Source: [Mycobacterium] stephanolepidis (GTDB taxonomy: Bacteria > Actinomycetota > Actinomycetes > Mycobacteriales > Mycobacteriaceae). From it: DNA of 64,000 nucleotides. The notes under the pieces were generated by a model. The model worked only from the letters and a program-made list of their open reading frames with translations. It was not told the DNA's origin and made no database searches. Shown in pieces: positions 47,420 to 58,026 of this stretch. Position numbers and translations under genes: made by a program. Position 1 is the first letter of the stretch, and the number at the start of each line of letters is the position of its first letter. Where the stretch lies: contig NZ_AP018165.1 of the NCBI RefSeq assembly GCF_002356335.1, forward strand, positions 3,844,001-3,908,000, in the 5' to 3' direction.

Positions 47420-48316
47420 TCAGCTGTGTAGATGAGTCGTCAAGAAGTCGGCCACGCTATCCAACGCCTTTCTGGCGCCCACGAGCTGCTCGACATTCAG
47501 CTGGAACACGTGGTGCATCCCCTGCCACACCTCGAGGCCGACCGTGCCACCGGCAGCCGTCACGCGTTCGGCGAGGCGCCTGGAGTCGTCGAGCAGAATC
47601 TCGTCGGTACCGGTTTGGATCAATAGCGGCGGCAACGTGTCGACCGCGCCGAACAAGGGCGACGCACGCGGATCGTCGGGTGCTGCCAAGTCGCGGTAGG
47701 CCGCTGAACAGTCCCGGAGATATGCCGGATCGAGCAACTGGTCACCGACGGCAAGATCACGAACGCTGTCTCCGCTCAGGCTGAGGTCGGTCCAGGGCGA
47801 GAACACCACGACAGCAGCCACTTTCGCGTTCTGCCGGTGCACCTGAATGGTGGCCGCGAGCGAGAGTCCACCGCCGGCGGAATCACCGGCGATCGCGATG
47901 GCCGAATACTGGCCGAGCAGAGACTTCACTGTCGCCACAGCCAGGTCGTGCGCATCGGGCAGGTGCGATTCGGGCGCCAGCGGATACTCGAGCACGAAGG
48001 CGTTCACGCGGGCACGCGTAGCGATCTGGCTGACGAGGCCGATGTAGGCCTCCGCACTTCCCTGCACATAACCGCCGCCGTGGATGTACAGAAGGACTCG
48101 GTCGGACACCGCGTCGGCGGGGCGCACCCAGACACCGGGCGCAGGATCGTCCGTCACCTTCTGAACGCTGACGCCTTCTGCGACCGGGGTTGCACCGACG
48201 AACCGGTCGTAGATGTCGCGAGGCTCGCCCCGCTCGGTCGACCAAAATCGGGCGAACTCAACGCGTAGGGCGCGGCTGGCGGGAATGTCGCTGTCGTCGA
48301 TCGGGATGAGAGTCAT
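47420..48316 (-). CDS. Hormone-sensitive-lipase-type esterase
   Basis: 298-residue alpha/beta hydrolase of bacterial HSL family IV. The oxyanion motif HGGGYVQGS, nucleophile Ser in IAGDSAGGGLS, acid in TDEILLDDS and His in GMHHVFQ are all present. No signal peptide. Acts on short-chain esters or acylglycerols; substrate not known. ATG 48314-48316 is chosen; a TTG immediately before it is possible. TACTGT eight bases upstream may serve as the -10. Confidence 0.88.
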   Translation of the reverse strand: MTLIPIDDSDIPASRALRVEFARFWSTERGEPRDIYDRFVGATPVAEGVSVQKVTDDPAPGVWVRPADAVSDRVLLYIHGGGYVQGSAEAYIGLVSQIATRARVNAFVLEYPLAPESHLPDAHDLAVATVKSLLGQYSAIAIAGDSAGGGLSLAATIQVHRQNAKVAAVVVFSPWTDLSLSGDSVRDLAVGDQLLDPAYLRDCSAAYRDLAAPDDPRASPLFGAVDTLPPLLIQTGTDEILLDDSRRLAERVTAAGGTVGLEVWQGMHHVFQLNVEQLVGARKALDSVADFLTTHLHS

Positions 48317-48494
48317 CAACGACGACAGTAGGTAACCACTGCCGGCTCGGCCACACCTGGACCGCTATCCCGATCCCTCTGCACACTCGTGCGGCGCACT
48401 CCTGACCACGCGAGAGACATAGCCAGCGGGGCGGATACGTGGTACCTATGTCGGTAGTGGCGAACATCGCCGTCGGCAACGGGGAGGGGGTCGA

Positions 48495-49019
48495 GTGGAC
48501 GGTCTGACGATCGGGTACCTGGCGGCCTTTGCCGTCGGCGGAATCGCGGTGCTGTCGGCACTGCTGCTGACCGACATCGGCCACGGCGACGGGATGCCGT
48601 TTCTGAGCCTGACCTCGATTTCCGCCGCCCTGACGGGCGCGGGCGCCGGCGGATTCATCGGCTCGGCCCTGGGCATCGCAACACTGCCGACAGCAATCAT
48701 TGCCGCCGTGTGCGCGGTCGCGCTGGTATCGATCCTGCAACTTTTCCTGACGTACCTGCGACGCCAGCAGGCGAACTCGCATTCGGGGCGCGCGTCCTAC
48801 ATCGGAAGGCTCGGCACCATCACCCTGGAAGTGCCTTCCGGCGGCGGCTGGGGCGAAGTCGCGTTCACCGACGCCGACGGCAATCGGGTGCGCTCGCGCG
48901 CGATCACCGACGAACCCGATGGGCTGGCCAAGAACGCCGCGGTCTACATCGCTGATGTGGACCACGAATACCTGCACGTAGTCGGCATTCCACATCAAAC
49001 CTCTAAGGACCCCGCATGA
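48495..49019 (+). CDS. NfeD-like membrane protein
   Basis: 174 residues: three hydrophobic segments (~5-27, ~38-60, ~65-90) then a soluble beta-barrel-like domain (ASYIGRLGTITLEVPSGGGWGEVAF) typical of NfeD-type OB folds. Such proteins pair with SPFH/flotillin proteins in membrane microdomains. GTG 48495 follows GGGAGGGGG. The stop overlaps the SPFH gene start (ATGA), so both are made together. Confidence 0.82.
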   Translation: MDGLTIGYLAAFAVGGIAVLSALLLTDIGHGDGMPFLSLTSISAALTGAGAGGFIGSALGIATLPTAIIAAVCAVALVSILQLFLTYLRRQQANSHSGRASYIGRLGTITLEVPSGGGWGEVAFTDADGNRVRSRAITDEPDGLAKNAAVYIADVDHEYLHVVGIPHQTSKDPA

Positions 49020-50527
49020 GCTCACTTCTGATCATCGTCGCCATCGCCATTGCGGCGCTGGTGCTTTTCGTGGCGCTGCCGCTGGTCTACGTACGCAACT
49101 ACATCAAGGTGCCGCCGAACGAGGTCGCGGTGTTCACGGGGCGCGGTCAGCCCAAGGTGGTGCGCGGTGGCGCCCGCTTCAAGATGCCCGGCATCGAGCG
49201 GGTGGACATCATGTCGCTCGAACCGTTCAACGTCAACATCAACCTGCAGAATGCGTTGTCCAACAACGGTGTTCCGGTCAACGTCGAGGCCGTAGGCCTG
49301 GTGCGGATCGGCTCGAACGACGAGGCCGTCCAGACCGCCGTCCAGCGCTTCCTCACCGCGGATCTCAGCGAGTTGCAGCGGCAGATCAACGAGATCCTGG
49401 CGGGCAGTCTGCGTGGCATCACCGCCACGATGACCGTCGAGGACCTGAACTCCAATCGCGACTCGCTGGCGCGCAGCGTCGTCGAGGAGGCCGGTGGTGA
49501 TCTCGCCCGCATCGGCATGGAGGTCGATGTCTTGAAGATCGCGGGCATCTCCGACCGCAATGGGTACCTGGAGTCGCTCGGCCAGCGCCGTATCGCCGAG
49601 GTGCGTCGCGATGCGACAGTCGGCACTGCCCAGGCCGAGCGGGACGCGCAGATTCAGTCGGCTCAAGCCCGGCAGGCCGGCTCCATCGCACAGGCCGAGG
49701 CCGATACCGCGATCGCCTCCGCCAACCAGAAGCGCGATGTGGAACTGGCCCGCCTGCGCGCGCAGACGGAGGCGGAGAACGCCCAGGCAGATCAGGCGGG
49801 CCCGTTGGCCCAGGCCCGGGCCGAAAAGGACGTGGGTATCGCCCGCGAGCAGGCGGAAGCCGCGCGCATGCAGGCCCGCACCGAGGTGGAGCAGCGTCGT
49901 ACCGAGCAGGCCCAGGCCGCGTTACAGGCCGACGTCATAGCCCCGGCCGAGGCACGCCGGCAGGCCGACATCGCGATCGCGGAAGGCAGTCGGCAGGCCG
50001 CGATCCTGAAGGCGCAGGCTGATGCCGAAGCCGAGCGGCAGAAGGGTTCCGCGGAAGCCGACGCCCGCAAGGCGGCCGCGGACGCCTTCCGCATCGAGCA
50101 GCAGGCTGCCGCCGACGGCACCAAGGCCAAGCTGATCGCCGAAGCGGACGGCATCAAGGCCAAGCTGCTGGCCGAGGCCGACGGCAAGAAGGAGGTCGCC
50201 GCCGCACTCAATGCCTACACGCCGGAGGCCGCGCGACTGCTCACACTGCCGGACATCCTGGCGTCGGTGGTGCAGGCAACCGAGGCCGCGTCGAAACCGA
50301 TCGGCGAGATTGAAAGGCTGTCCATCATCGGTGGCTCCGGGGATACCCAGGACGCGCTGGGCACCCTTTTAGGAGTGAGTCCGCAGGCAGTAGCGAAAGT
50401 GATTGAGAGCCTAAAGGTTTCAGGCATCGATGTGGCCGACCTACTGAACCGCACCCAGCAGGTCAAAGAATCCACGCCCCCTGCCCCCGCGCCCGCGGCG
50501 CATCCGGAAGGATCAGTGGAGGAATAG
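49016..50527 (+). CDS. SPFH/flotillin family protein
   Basis: 503 residues: N-terminal membrane anchor (~4-27), SPFH/band 7 domain (~30-200; VPPNEVAVFTGRGQPKVVRGGARFKMPGIERV), then a ~180-residue Ala/Glu/Gln-rich coiled coil with repeated AEADG and AQAR segments, and a globular C-terminal end. Flotillin-like scaffolds organise ordered lipid domains. AAGGA in the end of the NfeD-like gene serves as its ribosome-binding site. Confidence 0.92.
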   Translation: MSSLLIIVAIAIAALVLFVALPLVYVRNYIKVPPNEVAVFTGRGQPKVVRGGARFKMPGIERVDIMSLEPFNVNINLQNALSNNGVPVNVEAVGLVRIGSNDEAVQTAVQRFLTADLSELQRQINEILAGSLRGITATMTVEDLNSNRDSLARSVVEEAGGDLARIGMEVDVLKIAGISDRNGYLESLGQRRIAEVRRDATVGTAQAERDAQIQSAQARQAGSIAQAEADTAIASANQKRDVELARLRAQTEAENAQADQAGPLAQARAEKDVGIAREQAEAARMQARTEVEQRRTEQAQAALQADVIAPAEARRQADIAIAEGSRQAAILKAQADAEAERQKGSAEADARKAAADAFRIEQQAAADGTKAKLIAEADGIKAKLLAEADGKKEVAAALNAYTPEAARLLTLPDILASVVQATEAASKPIGEIERLSIIGGSGDTQDALGTLLGVSPQAVAKVIESLKVSGIDVADLLNRTQQVKESTPPAPAPAAHPEGSVEE

Positions 50528-50556
50528 CGACACCTCCTGCGAAGTTGGGACGCGAC

Positions 50557-51381
50557 ATGGGCGAATCGAACCTCAGCCGGTATGGAATATGGAACGGCGG
50601 TCCGGTCACACCGGAGCAGGCCAAGGCCATCGAGGATCTCGGCTACGGCTCGGTGTGGATCGGGGGCGTGTTCACCTCAGATCTTGCGTATGTAGAGCCT
50701 CTGCTGGAAGCGACCCAGAATCTCACGGTCGCGAGCGGCATCGTGAACATCTGGACGTCTCCCGTCGACGAGATAGCGGCCTCGTTCCACCGGATCGAGG
50801 CGGCCCACCCGGGACGGTTCTTCCTGGGGGTGGGCGCCGGGCATCCGGAGGCATCGGCCGAGTACCGCAAGCCGTACGACGCCCTTGTCGAGTACCTCGA
50901 CGGGTTGGATGCCGCGGGCGTACCCAAGGAACGCCGGGCGTTGGCCGCACTGGGGCCCAAGGTGCTGAAGCTCTCGGCGGATCGCACCGCCGGTGCCCAC
51001 CCCTATCTGACGACGCCCGAGCACACCCGGGGAGCCCGGGAGATTATCGGCCCTGACGCGCTGCTCATTCCCGAACACAAGGTGGTTCTCAGCACCGACG
51101 CACAGAGCGCACGTGAGATCGGCCGACGCACCGTCGACTTCTATCTTCAGTTGAGCAACTACGTAAACAACTGGAAGAGACTTGGTTTCAGCGACGAAGA
51201 CGTCACCTCGCCGGGAAGTGATGCCTTCATCGACGCCGTGGTGGCACACGGAACGGCCGAGGAAATCGCCGCGCGATTGCACGAACACCTGGACGCCGGC
51301 GCAGACCAGGTACTCATTCAGGTCCTGGGCGATAAGGGGTTGGTCGACACATTGACCTCGTTGGCGGACACGCTTCGGTGA
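50557..51381 (+). CDS. LLM-class F420-dependent oxidoreductase (Rv3463-like)
   Basis: 274-residue luciferase-like oxidoreductase. SRYGIWNGGPVTPEQAKAIEDLGYGSVWIGG, TVASGIVNIWTSPVDEIAASFHRI and GRFFLGVGAGHPEAS are typical of the F420 subgroup. The position before rmlB matches Rv3463. ATG 50557 is chosen (GGGA upstream); an in-frame TTG at 50545 is possible. Substrate unknown. Confidence 0.88.
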   Translation: MGESNLSRYGIWNGGPVTPEQAKAIEDLGYGSVWIGGVFTSDLAYVEPLLEATQNLTVASGIVNIWTSPVDEIAASFHRIEAAHPGRFFLGVGAGHPEASAEYRKPYDALVEYLDGLDAAGVPKERRALAALGPKVLKLSADRTAGAHPYLTTPEHTRGAREIIGPDALLIPEHKVVLSTDAQSAREIGRRTVDFYLQLSNYVNNWKRLGFSDEDVTSPGSDAFIDAVVAHGTAEEIAARLHEHLDAGADQVLIQVLGDKGLVDTLTSLADTLR

Positions 51382-51389
51382 TCCCCCAC

Positions 51390-51395
51390 TAGGGT
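51390..51395 (+). promoter_or_regulatory. Leaderless-type -10 box (TAGGGT)
   Basis: TAGGGT ends six bases before ATG 51402 of rmlB. Confidence 0.65.
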
Positions 51396-51398
51396 TAG

Positions 51399-52397
<999 letters not shown>

Positions 52398-52398
52398 C

Positions 52399-53016
52399 GT
52401 GCAGATTCGTGAGTTATCGGTGCCCGGCGCCTTCGAGATCACCCCGGTGCAGCATCACGACAGCCGTGGGGTGTTCCTCGAATTGTTCAAGGGCGCAGCG
52501 CTTGCCGAGGCCATCGGCCACCCGTTCGATCTGCAACAGGCCAACTGCTCGGTATCGGCGGCCGGGTCGCTGCGTGGGATCCACTTCGCCGACGTGCCAC
52601 CCGGGCAAGCCAAGTACGTCACCTGTCTGACCGGTTCCGTATATGACGTCGTGGTCGATATCCGCGTTGGTTCACCGACATTCGGCGCGTGGGATGCGGT
52701 GCTGCTGGACCCCCGAGACCGCCGGGCGGTCTACGTGCCCGAGGGTGTCGGCCACGGTTTCCTCGCGCTCGAGGACGCCTCAACGGTGGTCTACCTGTGC
52801 TCCGCCGGGTATGCCCCCGGCCGCGAACATGGCATCGATCCGCTAGATCCCACTGTCGCGATCCAATGGCCGACCAGCAGGCCCGACGGCACCGAGCTTT
52901 CGCTAGTAGTTTCCGAAAAGGACAGTGCCGCACCATCATTACTCGATGCACGGGAGTTGGGTCTGCTTCCCATCGCATCCGAGGTGCAAACCTTCCTGGC
53001 GGATCTTTCCGACTGA
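52399..53016 (+). CDS. rmlC: dTDP-4-keto-6-deoxyglucose 3,5-epimerase RmlC
   Basis: Third step of dTDP-rhamnose synthesis; cupin-type epimerase. 205 residues: EITPVQHHDSRGVFLE, the catalytic His in SLRGIHFADVPPGQAKYV, and VPEGVGHGFLALED with the second conserved His region. Start GTG 52399-52401 one base after rmlB is preferred over the longer open frame since it gives the usual length. Operon with rmlB. Confidence 0.95.
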   Translation: MQIRELSVPGAFEITPVQHHDSRGVFLELFKGAALAEAIGHPFDLQQANCSVSAAGSLRGIHFADVPPGQAKYVTCLTGSVYDVVVDIRVGSPTFGAWDAVLLDPRDRRAVYVPEGVGHGFLALEDASTVVYLCSAGYAPGREHGIDPLDPTVAIQWPTSRPDGTELSLVVSEKDSAAPSLLDARELGLLPIASEVQTFLADLSD

Positions 53017-53049
53017 TCGGCGAATCTTCCCACGCCACCGCGTGTTTGC

Positions 53050-53055
53050 TAAAGT
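53050..53055 (+). promoter_or_regulatory. Leaderless-type -10 box (TAAAGT)
   Basis: TAAAGT ends six bases before ATG 53062 and supports that upstream ATG as the original start of the interrupted gene. Confidence 0.6.
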
Positions 53056-53061
53056 CCGTAC

Positions 53062-53940
53062 ATGACGCAACCGCCTTCGGGGCCGCCGCCCTCGGATCCC
53101 GGGCCACCGGAGTTTCCGCCGTATCCGACGCCGACGGTCCCCGGATACCCGCCGGTCGGACCACCACCGACAGGCGGATATCCACCCGTTCCCCCGGCCG
53201 GGCCTGCGGGTGTCTAGCCTTATCCGCCCTATCCCCAGACGAACCCGGCGGGTGGGTACCCACCGCCACCTCCGGGTTACCCGTCGGCGCCCTACAGCTA
53301 TCCCGCGGCGGGCGCCTATCCCCCCGTGGAAAGCGCACGGAGCACCAATGGATTTGCCATCACGGCGCTGATCTTCGGCATCATCCCCTGCCTCGGCGGA
53401 ATCCTGGGCATCATCTTCGGCATCCTGGGTCTGAACCAGATCAAGCGAACCGGCCAGAACGGCCGCGGGTTGGCCATCGCGGGCATAGTGCTCGGCTCCA
53501 TATGGGTGATCGCGTCGATTGTCGTCATCGCGGTGGGCATCAACGACAAGCCCAAGCGTGACGATTCCGGACACGTCACCCAGTCCGGCGATATGGACGT
53601 GACCCAATTGCGCGTGGGTGACTGCGTGGCCGATCTGGGTGACAAAGACTTCTACACGACGACCAAGGCCATCCCGTGTGCGCAGCCCCACAAGGCAGAG
53701 GTGTACGCGCTGTTGCCGCTGTCCGGAACTTCCGTACCCCCACAGTCCGTGCTGGACGAGAAGGGCAACGAGGGCTGCAGCACCGCGCTGGAAAGCTACT
53801 CCCCCAGTGCATTCGAGGACGACGGAGTCGAGATCACCTACCTCTATCCCACCAAACGTTCATGGGCGCAGGGTGACCACTCGATCGCCTGCGTGGCCGT
53901 CTTCACCACGGAGCGCACGGCGTCCATCAAGGGCAAGTAG
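53062..53940 (+). pseudogene. DUF4190-like Pro-rich membrane protein interrupted by an in-frame TAG
   Basis: From ATG 53062 the frame codes a Pro/Gly/Tyr-rich cytosolic arm, meets TAG at 53215-53217 (codon 52), and continues unbroken in the same frame and style (PYPPYPQTNPAGG) to GTG 53326, after which come two membrane segments with FAITALIFGIIPCLGGILGIIFGI and an exported domain with paired Cys (GDCVADLG, IPCAQPHK, GCSTAL). The full reading would be 292 residues counting the stop position. The 204-residue membrane part could still be made from GTG 53326, which lacks a clear ribosome-binding site. The whole protein resembles mycobacterial DUF4190-plus-septum-formation-type proteins. Confidence 0.75.
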
Positions 53941-54735
53941 CTAGGGGCGCAGTGTCAGGATGCGGGGGCCGTCCTCGGTGACGGCCACCGTGTGCTCCCA
54001 GTGCGCGGCCCGCGATCCGTCGGTGGTGACGACGGTCCAATCGTCGGCCAGCACCCGGGTCTGAGTGGTGCCCAGCGTGAGCATCGGTTCAATGGCGAGC
54101 ACCGACCCCACCGCGAGAAGAGGCCCCTTGCCGGGGGCTCCCTCATTGGGCAGGAACGGGTCCAGGTGCATCGAGCGACCGATGCCGTGGCCGCCATAGC
54201 CATCCACGATTCCGAATGCCCGGTCAAACTGCTTCTCGGCCGCCCGGGTGCCCAGCTCGATCGCGTGGGAGACATCGGTCAGCCGGTTTCCCGGAATCAT
54301 CGCCGCGATGCCGGCCTCCATGGATAGGCGGGTGGCTTCCGACAGCGCCTCGTCGACGGGAATGACCGTGCCCACCGCAAAGGTCCATGCGGAATCCCCG
54401 TGCCAGCCGTCCAGGATCGCGCCACAGTCGATGGAGACCAGGTCACCGTCCGCCAAGACCGCTGTCGCCGAAGGTATTCCGTGGACCACCTGATCATTGA
54501 CCGAGGAGCAGATCGAGGCCGGGAAGCCGTGGTAGCCCAGGAATGACGGCACCGCGCCGGCATCCCGGATCACCGACTCGGCGACCTGATCAAGCTCCAG
54601 CGTCGAAACGCCCGGCTTCGCGGCATCACGCACGGCGACCAATGCGGCGCCCACGATGGCGCCCGCGGCAGCCATGGCATCGAGTTCCCCGGCGGTGCGC
54701 TGCTCCACCGTCTTCTTGCGGCCGAAGAGACCCAC
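53941..54735 (-). CDS. map: Methionine aminopeptidase type I
   Basis: Removes the initiator Met from nascent proteins. 264 residues: pita-bread fold with metal ligands in [19 protein letters not shown] (two Asp), [19 protein letters not shown] (His), [10 protein letters not shown] (Glu) and the final [16 protein letters not shown] (Glu). GTG 54733-54735 is chosen because the text from there matches MapA of M. tuberculosis (Rv0734); the frame runs open into adk. Third gene of secY-adk-map. Confidence 0.95.
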   Translation of the reverse strand: MGLFGRKKTVEQRTAGELDAMAAAGAIVGAALVAVRDAAKPGVSTLELDQVAESVIRDAGAVPSFLGYHGFPASICSSVNDQVVHGIPSATAVLADGDLVSIDCGAILDGWHGDSAWTFAVGTVIPVDEALSEATRLSMEAGIAAMIPGNRLTDVSHAIELGTRAAEKQFDRAFGIVDGYGGHGIGRSMHLDPFLPNEGAPGKGPLLAVGSVLAIEPMLTLGTTQTRVLADDWTVVTTDGSRAAHWEHTVAVTEDGPRILTLRP

Positions 54736-54760
54736 TAACGACCCACTACTGACTCGCCTG

Positions 54761-55306
54761 CTACCGGCCCAGAGCCTGCGATGTCCGCGCGAACACCTCG
54801 TCCACGGTGCCGACGGCATCGATGGTCTGCAGCACGTTCTGGTAGTACTCCAGCAGCGGTGCGGTCTCGGCGCGGTACACGTTGAGTCGGTTGCGGATGA
54901 TGTCCTCGGTGTCGTCGGCGCGGCCGCGGCCCAGCAGCCGCTGCACGAGCTCTTCCACCGGCACCCGGAACTCCAGCACGGCGTCGATCTTGACCCCGCG
55001 AGCCTCTTCCATCGCGGCCAGCGCATCAGCCTGGTCCACGGTGCGCGGGAACCCGTCGAGAATGAAGCCGTCGGCGGCGTCGGCCTCGTCGAGGCGCGCT
55101 TCGACCATCTTGTTGGTGACCTCACTGGGCACCAGGTCACCGGCGTCCAGGTATTGCTTGGCCTGGATTCCCAGCTCGGTGCCTTCGCTGATGTTCGACC
55201 GGAACAGGTCGCCGGTGGAGATCTGCGGAATGCCGAACTTCTCCGAAATCAGTTGCGCCTGCGTACCTTTGCCTGCCCCTGGCGGGCCGAGTAACACCAC
55301 TCTCAC
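54761..55306 (-). CDS. adk: Adenylate kinase
   Basis: ATP plus AMP to 2 ADP. 181 residues, the short form without a zinc LID. P-loop [16 protein letters not shown]-binding ISTGDLFRS, and [16 protein letters not shown] are present. GTG 55304-55306 overlaps the secY stop (GTGA). Confidence 0.97.
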   Translation of the reverse strand: MRVVLLGPPGAGKGTQAQLISEKFGIPQISTGDLFRSNISEGTELGIQAKQYLDAGDLVPSEVTNKMVEARLDEADAADGFILDGFPRTVDQADALAAMEEARGVKIDAVLEFRVPVEELVQRLLGRGRADDTEDIIRNRLNVYRAETAPLLEYYQNVLQTIDAVGTVDEVFARTSQALGR

Positions 55307-56631
55307 TTCAGGAACCCTTCGTAGTTACGCTGCATCAACTGGCTTTCGATCTGCTTCACGGTATCGAGGCCGACGCCGATCATGATCAGTACCGCAGTTC
55401 CACCAAATGGCAGGTTCTGCATACCACCGGAGTTCCCGATCTGCAGGAACAGGTTCGGCAAGATCGCAATGACACCCAGGTAGATCGAGCCCGGCCACGT
55501 GATGCGGTTGAGCACGTAGCGCAGGTAGTCAGCGGTCGCACGGCCGGGGCGAATACCGGGGATGAAGCCACCGAACTTGTTCATCTCGTCGGCACGCTCG
55601 TCGGGGTTGAAGGTGATCGACACGTAGAAGAACGTGAAGAACACGATCAGCGTGAAGTAGATCGCGATGTACCAGTAGTTGCTGGGATCGGTCAGGTAGG
55701 TGCTGACAAATCGATCCCACCAGCCGGTCTTGTCTTTCCCGCCGCTGCGCACGAGCTGCGTGATCAGACCCGGGATGTACAACAGTGAGGAGGCGAAGAT
55801 GACCGGGATAACACCGGCCTGGTTGACCTTCAGCGGCAAGTACGTGGAGGTGCCGCCGTACATGCGCCTACCGACCATGCGCTTGGCGTACTGGACGGGA
55901 ATGCGGCGCTGACCCTGTTCGACGAACACGACACCGACCACGATGAGGAGCGCCGCCACGCATACGGCGGCGAAGGTGACGCCGCCGCGGCTGTCGAGGA
56001 TGGTCTTGCCCTCGGCAGGAATCCGAGCCGCGATGCCGGCGAAGATCAGCAGCGACATACCGTTGCCGACTCCGCGTTCGGTGACCATCTCACCGAGCCA
56101 CATCACCAAGGTGGAACCGGCGGTCATGACCAGAACCATCACGCTCAGCGAGAAGATCGACTGGTCCGAGACGATCTCGTCCTTGCGGTCACAGCCCTGC
56201 AGCAGGTTTCCGCTGGCACCGAGCGCGACGATCGAGGTGGACTGCAGCAGAGCCAGCGCGACCGACAGGTAGCGGGTGTACTGCGTCATCTTGGCCTGGC
56301 CGGACTGGCCTTCCTTGCGCAGCTGCTCGAACCGGGGAATGACCACGGTGAGCAGCTGAACGATGATGCTGGCGGTGATGTACGGCATCACGCCGACGGC
56401 GAAAACCGACAGCTGTAGCAGCGCGCCACCCGAGAAGAGGTTGATCAGCGAGTAGATCTGCGCCGAGTCGCCACTGCTGACCTGTTCGACGCAGTACTTG
56501 ACGTTGGCGTAGTTCACGCCGGGAGACGGCAGGGTCGCGCCCAGCCGATAAATGATCACGATCCCGATCGTGAAGAGGATCTTCCGCCTCAGGTCAGCTG
56601 TCCTGAGAGCAGAGACAAAAGCGGAAAGCAC
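55303..56631 (-). CDS. secY: Protein translocase channel subunit SecY
   Basis: Core of the SecYEG channel. 442 residues with ten membrane helices; [30 protein letters not shown] plug and TM6 text, and the C-terminal cytosolic loop [20 protein letters not shown] that contacts SecA. GTG start after AGGAGGA. Heads the secY-adk-map operon; its promoter must be in the 129 bases upstream. Confidence 0.97.
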   Translation of the reverse strand: MLSAFVSALRTADLRRKILFTIGIVIIYRLGATLPSPGVNYANVKYCVEQVSSGDSAQIYSLINLFSGGALLQLSVFAVGVMPYITASIIVQLLTVVIPRFEQLRKEGQSGQAKMTQYTRYLSVALALLQSTSIVALGASGNLLQGCDRKDEIVSDQSIFSLSVMVLVMTAGSTLVMWLGEMVTERGVGNGMSLLIFAGIAARIPAEGKTILDSRGGVTFAAVCVAALLIVVGVVFVEQGQRRIPVQYAKRMVGRRMYGGTSTYLPLKVNQAGVIPVIFASSLLYIPGLITQLVRSGGKDKTGWWDRFVSTYLTDPSNYWYIAIYFTLIVFFTFFYVSITFNPDERADEMNKFGGFIPGIRPGRATADYLRYVLNRITWPGSIYLGVIAILPNLFLQIGNSGGMQNLPFGGTAVLIMIGVGLDTVKQIESQLMQRNYEGFLK

Positions 56632-56760
56632 ACATCCTCCTGCGCATCCTGCAGCTCGCCATGTGATCTGCTAGATGAATCAGCTGGTGATCCCAGCGTT
56701 GGGTAACCGTTTCGGCGGCCGTCAGGGCACGCCCGGGCCGGATACGAGACTAACAGTTCG

Positions 56761-58026
56761 CTACATACCGGTGGAGAAGACGGTGTCCTTCTGGTCGGGG
56801 ATGGCCGTGCCATCGGTACGCAGCAGCGGCCCCGTACTGCCATCCGGATTGGTCCGGCCGTCCGTCGCGCACAGGTACGGCTCCATACGCTGCGGATAGG
56901 GGTCGATAAACATCGGATTGATCAACCATTTGCCGTCGGCGTTGTCATAGGCCCGGCACATGAGTTCGGTCTTGTTCCGGTTGATGACGAGGTGCGCGGC
57001 GGTGGCGTCGTCGACGAAGGTGACGTCGGTGGTCGAGTCCCCGGCCGCAAGAATCTGCCGTTTGTCGACGTCGTAGGGCTCAAAGGCTGCGGGGCCCTGC
57101 ACACCGAAGACCACCTGGTTGGCCCAGCAGCGTTTGCCGTCGACGTAGGTGATCACCGTGTCGGCACCATCGGGTTGTCCGCCGCAGCCCTTGACGTGCG
57201 GTGTCTGCCGTCCGTTGGCGTCGTAGACGCTGCGCACGCCGATCACCTGGTTTGCCGGAATGCCGATTTCCGGTGACCACACCTTGGCGACGACCTCCGA
57301 GGACGCCGAGATCACCCAGGTGCTGACGCCATGGGCCTGCAGGGTGGCAATGAGATCCTTGATCTGCGGGTAGACCCGCACATACCCCGGCACGGTGGTG
57401 GTGCCGATGGTCTGAGTGGCTCCGATCGGCGCATCCAGGTTCTCGCGTTTGGCCGCCTGCGCGAATTGGGCCACCTCGTCGGCGGTGTAGCCGGCGGTCA
57501 GTGCGACTGTCCACACGTACGCGCCGTTGCTCCAGCGCTGGTTGTATCCGGTAAAGGCTTCCTGTTCGTCATGGGTCTTGCCTTCGCGGATCGCCAGGAT
57601 CTCGTCGGCGCATGCCGCGTTGGTCGAAGTGGCCAGCGGCCGGCCCGCGGGGGTTGCGGTGCCGCATGCCTCACGCAGTGCGGTGGCCGCGACCTCGGTG
57701 ATGTGGCGGCTGGTGGAGTGCCAGTCCCCCGGTTGGCGGATCTTGTCGTGCCGCAGCATCCAGGCCAGGGTCGCGTCGGATATGTCGTTCTTGACTTCGG
57801 TGTTGTCCCAGTCGAAAAGCGCGATCGCCTTGGTGGGACGCTTCCAGGTCCCGGTGCAGGTGCTGTTGGCGTCGATCGCCACCTGTAGCCGTTCCCTGAC
57901 ATCGCCATACCAGGGCAAGGTGGGGTCCAACTGGCGGCATCCCGGCGCTGCGGACGCGGTGGGAGCGCCCACATTGCATGCCGCAACGGACAATACGACG
58001 GCAGCAATCCACCTCATGGCATTCAC
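56761..58026 (-). CDS. Secreted HAD-superfamily phosphatase
   Basis: 421 residues: signal peptide (cleavage near TASA-AP, ~27), then a HAD domain with the DxD nucleophile motif at Asp72-Asp74 (LFDWDNTEVKND), the Ser motif in WVISASSE and the acidic motif in AAGDSTTDVTFVDD. Resembles PhoSer-phosphatase-like secreted hydrolases. Several Cys suggest disulphides outside the membrane. GTG 58024-58026 overlaps the stop of the upstream gene (GTGA); ATG 58015-58017 is the alternative. Confidence 0.85.
   Translation of the reverse strand: MNAMRWIAAVVLSVAACNVGAPTASAAPGCRQLDPTLPWYGDVRERLQVAIDANSTCTGTWKRPTKAIALFDWDNTEVKNDISDATLAWMLRHDKIRQPGDWHSTSRHITEVAATALREACGTATPAGRPLATSTNAACADEILAIREGKTHDEQEAFTGYNQRWSNGAYVWTVALTAGYTADEVAQFAQAAKRENLDAPIGATQTIGTTTVPGYVRVYPQIKDLIATLQAHGVSTWVISASSEVVAKVWSPEIGIPANQVIGVRSVYDANGRQTPHVKGCGGQPDGADTVITYVDGKRCWANQVVFGVQGPAAFEPYDVDKRQILAAGDSTTDVTFVDDATAAHLVINRNKTELMCRAYDNADGKWLINPMFIDPYPQRMEPYLCATDGRTNPDGSTGPLLRTDGTAIPDQKDTVFSTGM

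Noticed and set aside
53941..55140. Map reading frame extended to 399 residues
   Set aside because: The extra 135 codons run through adk on the same strand; MapA similarity and length begin at GTG 54735.
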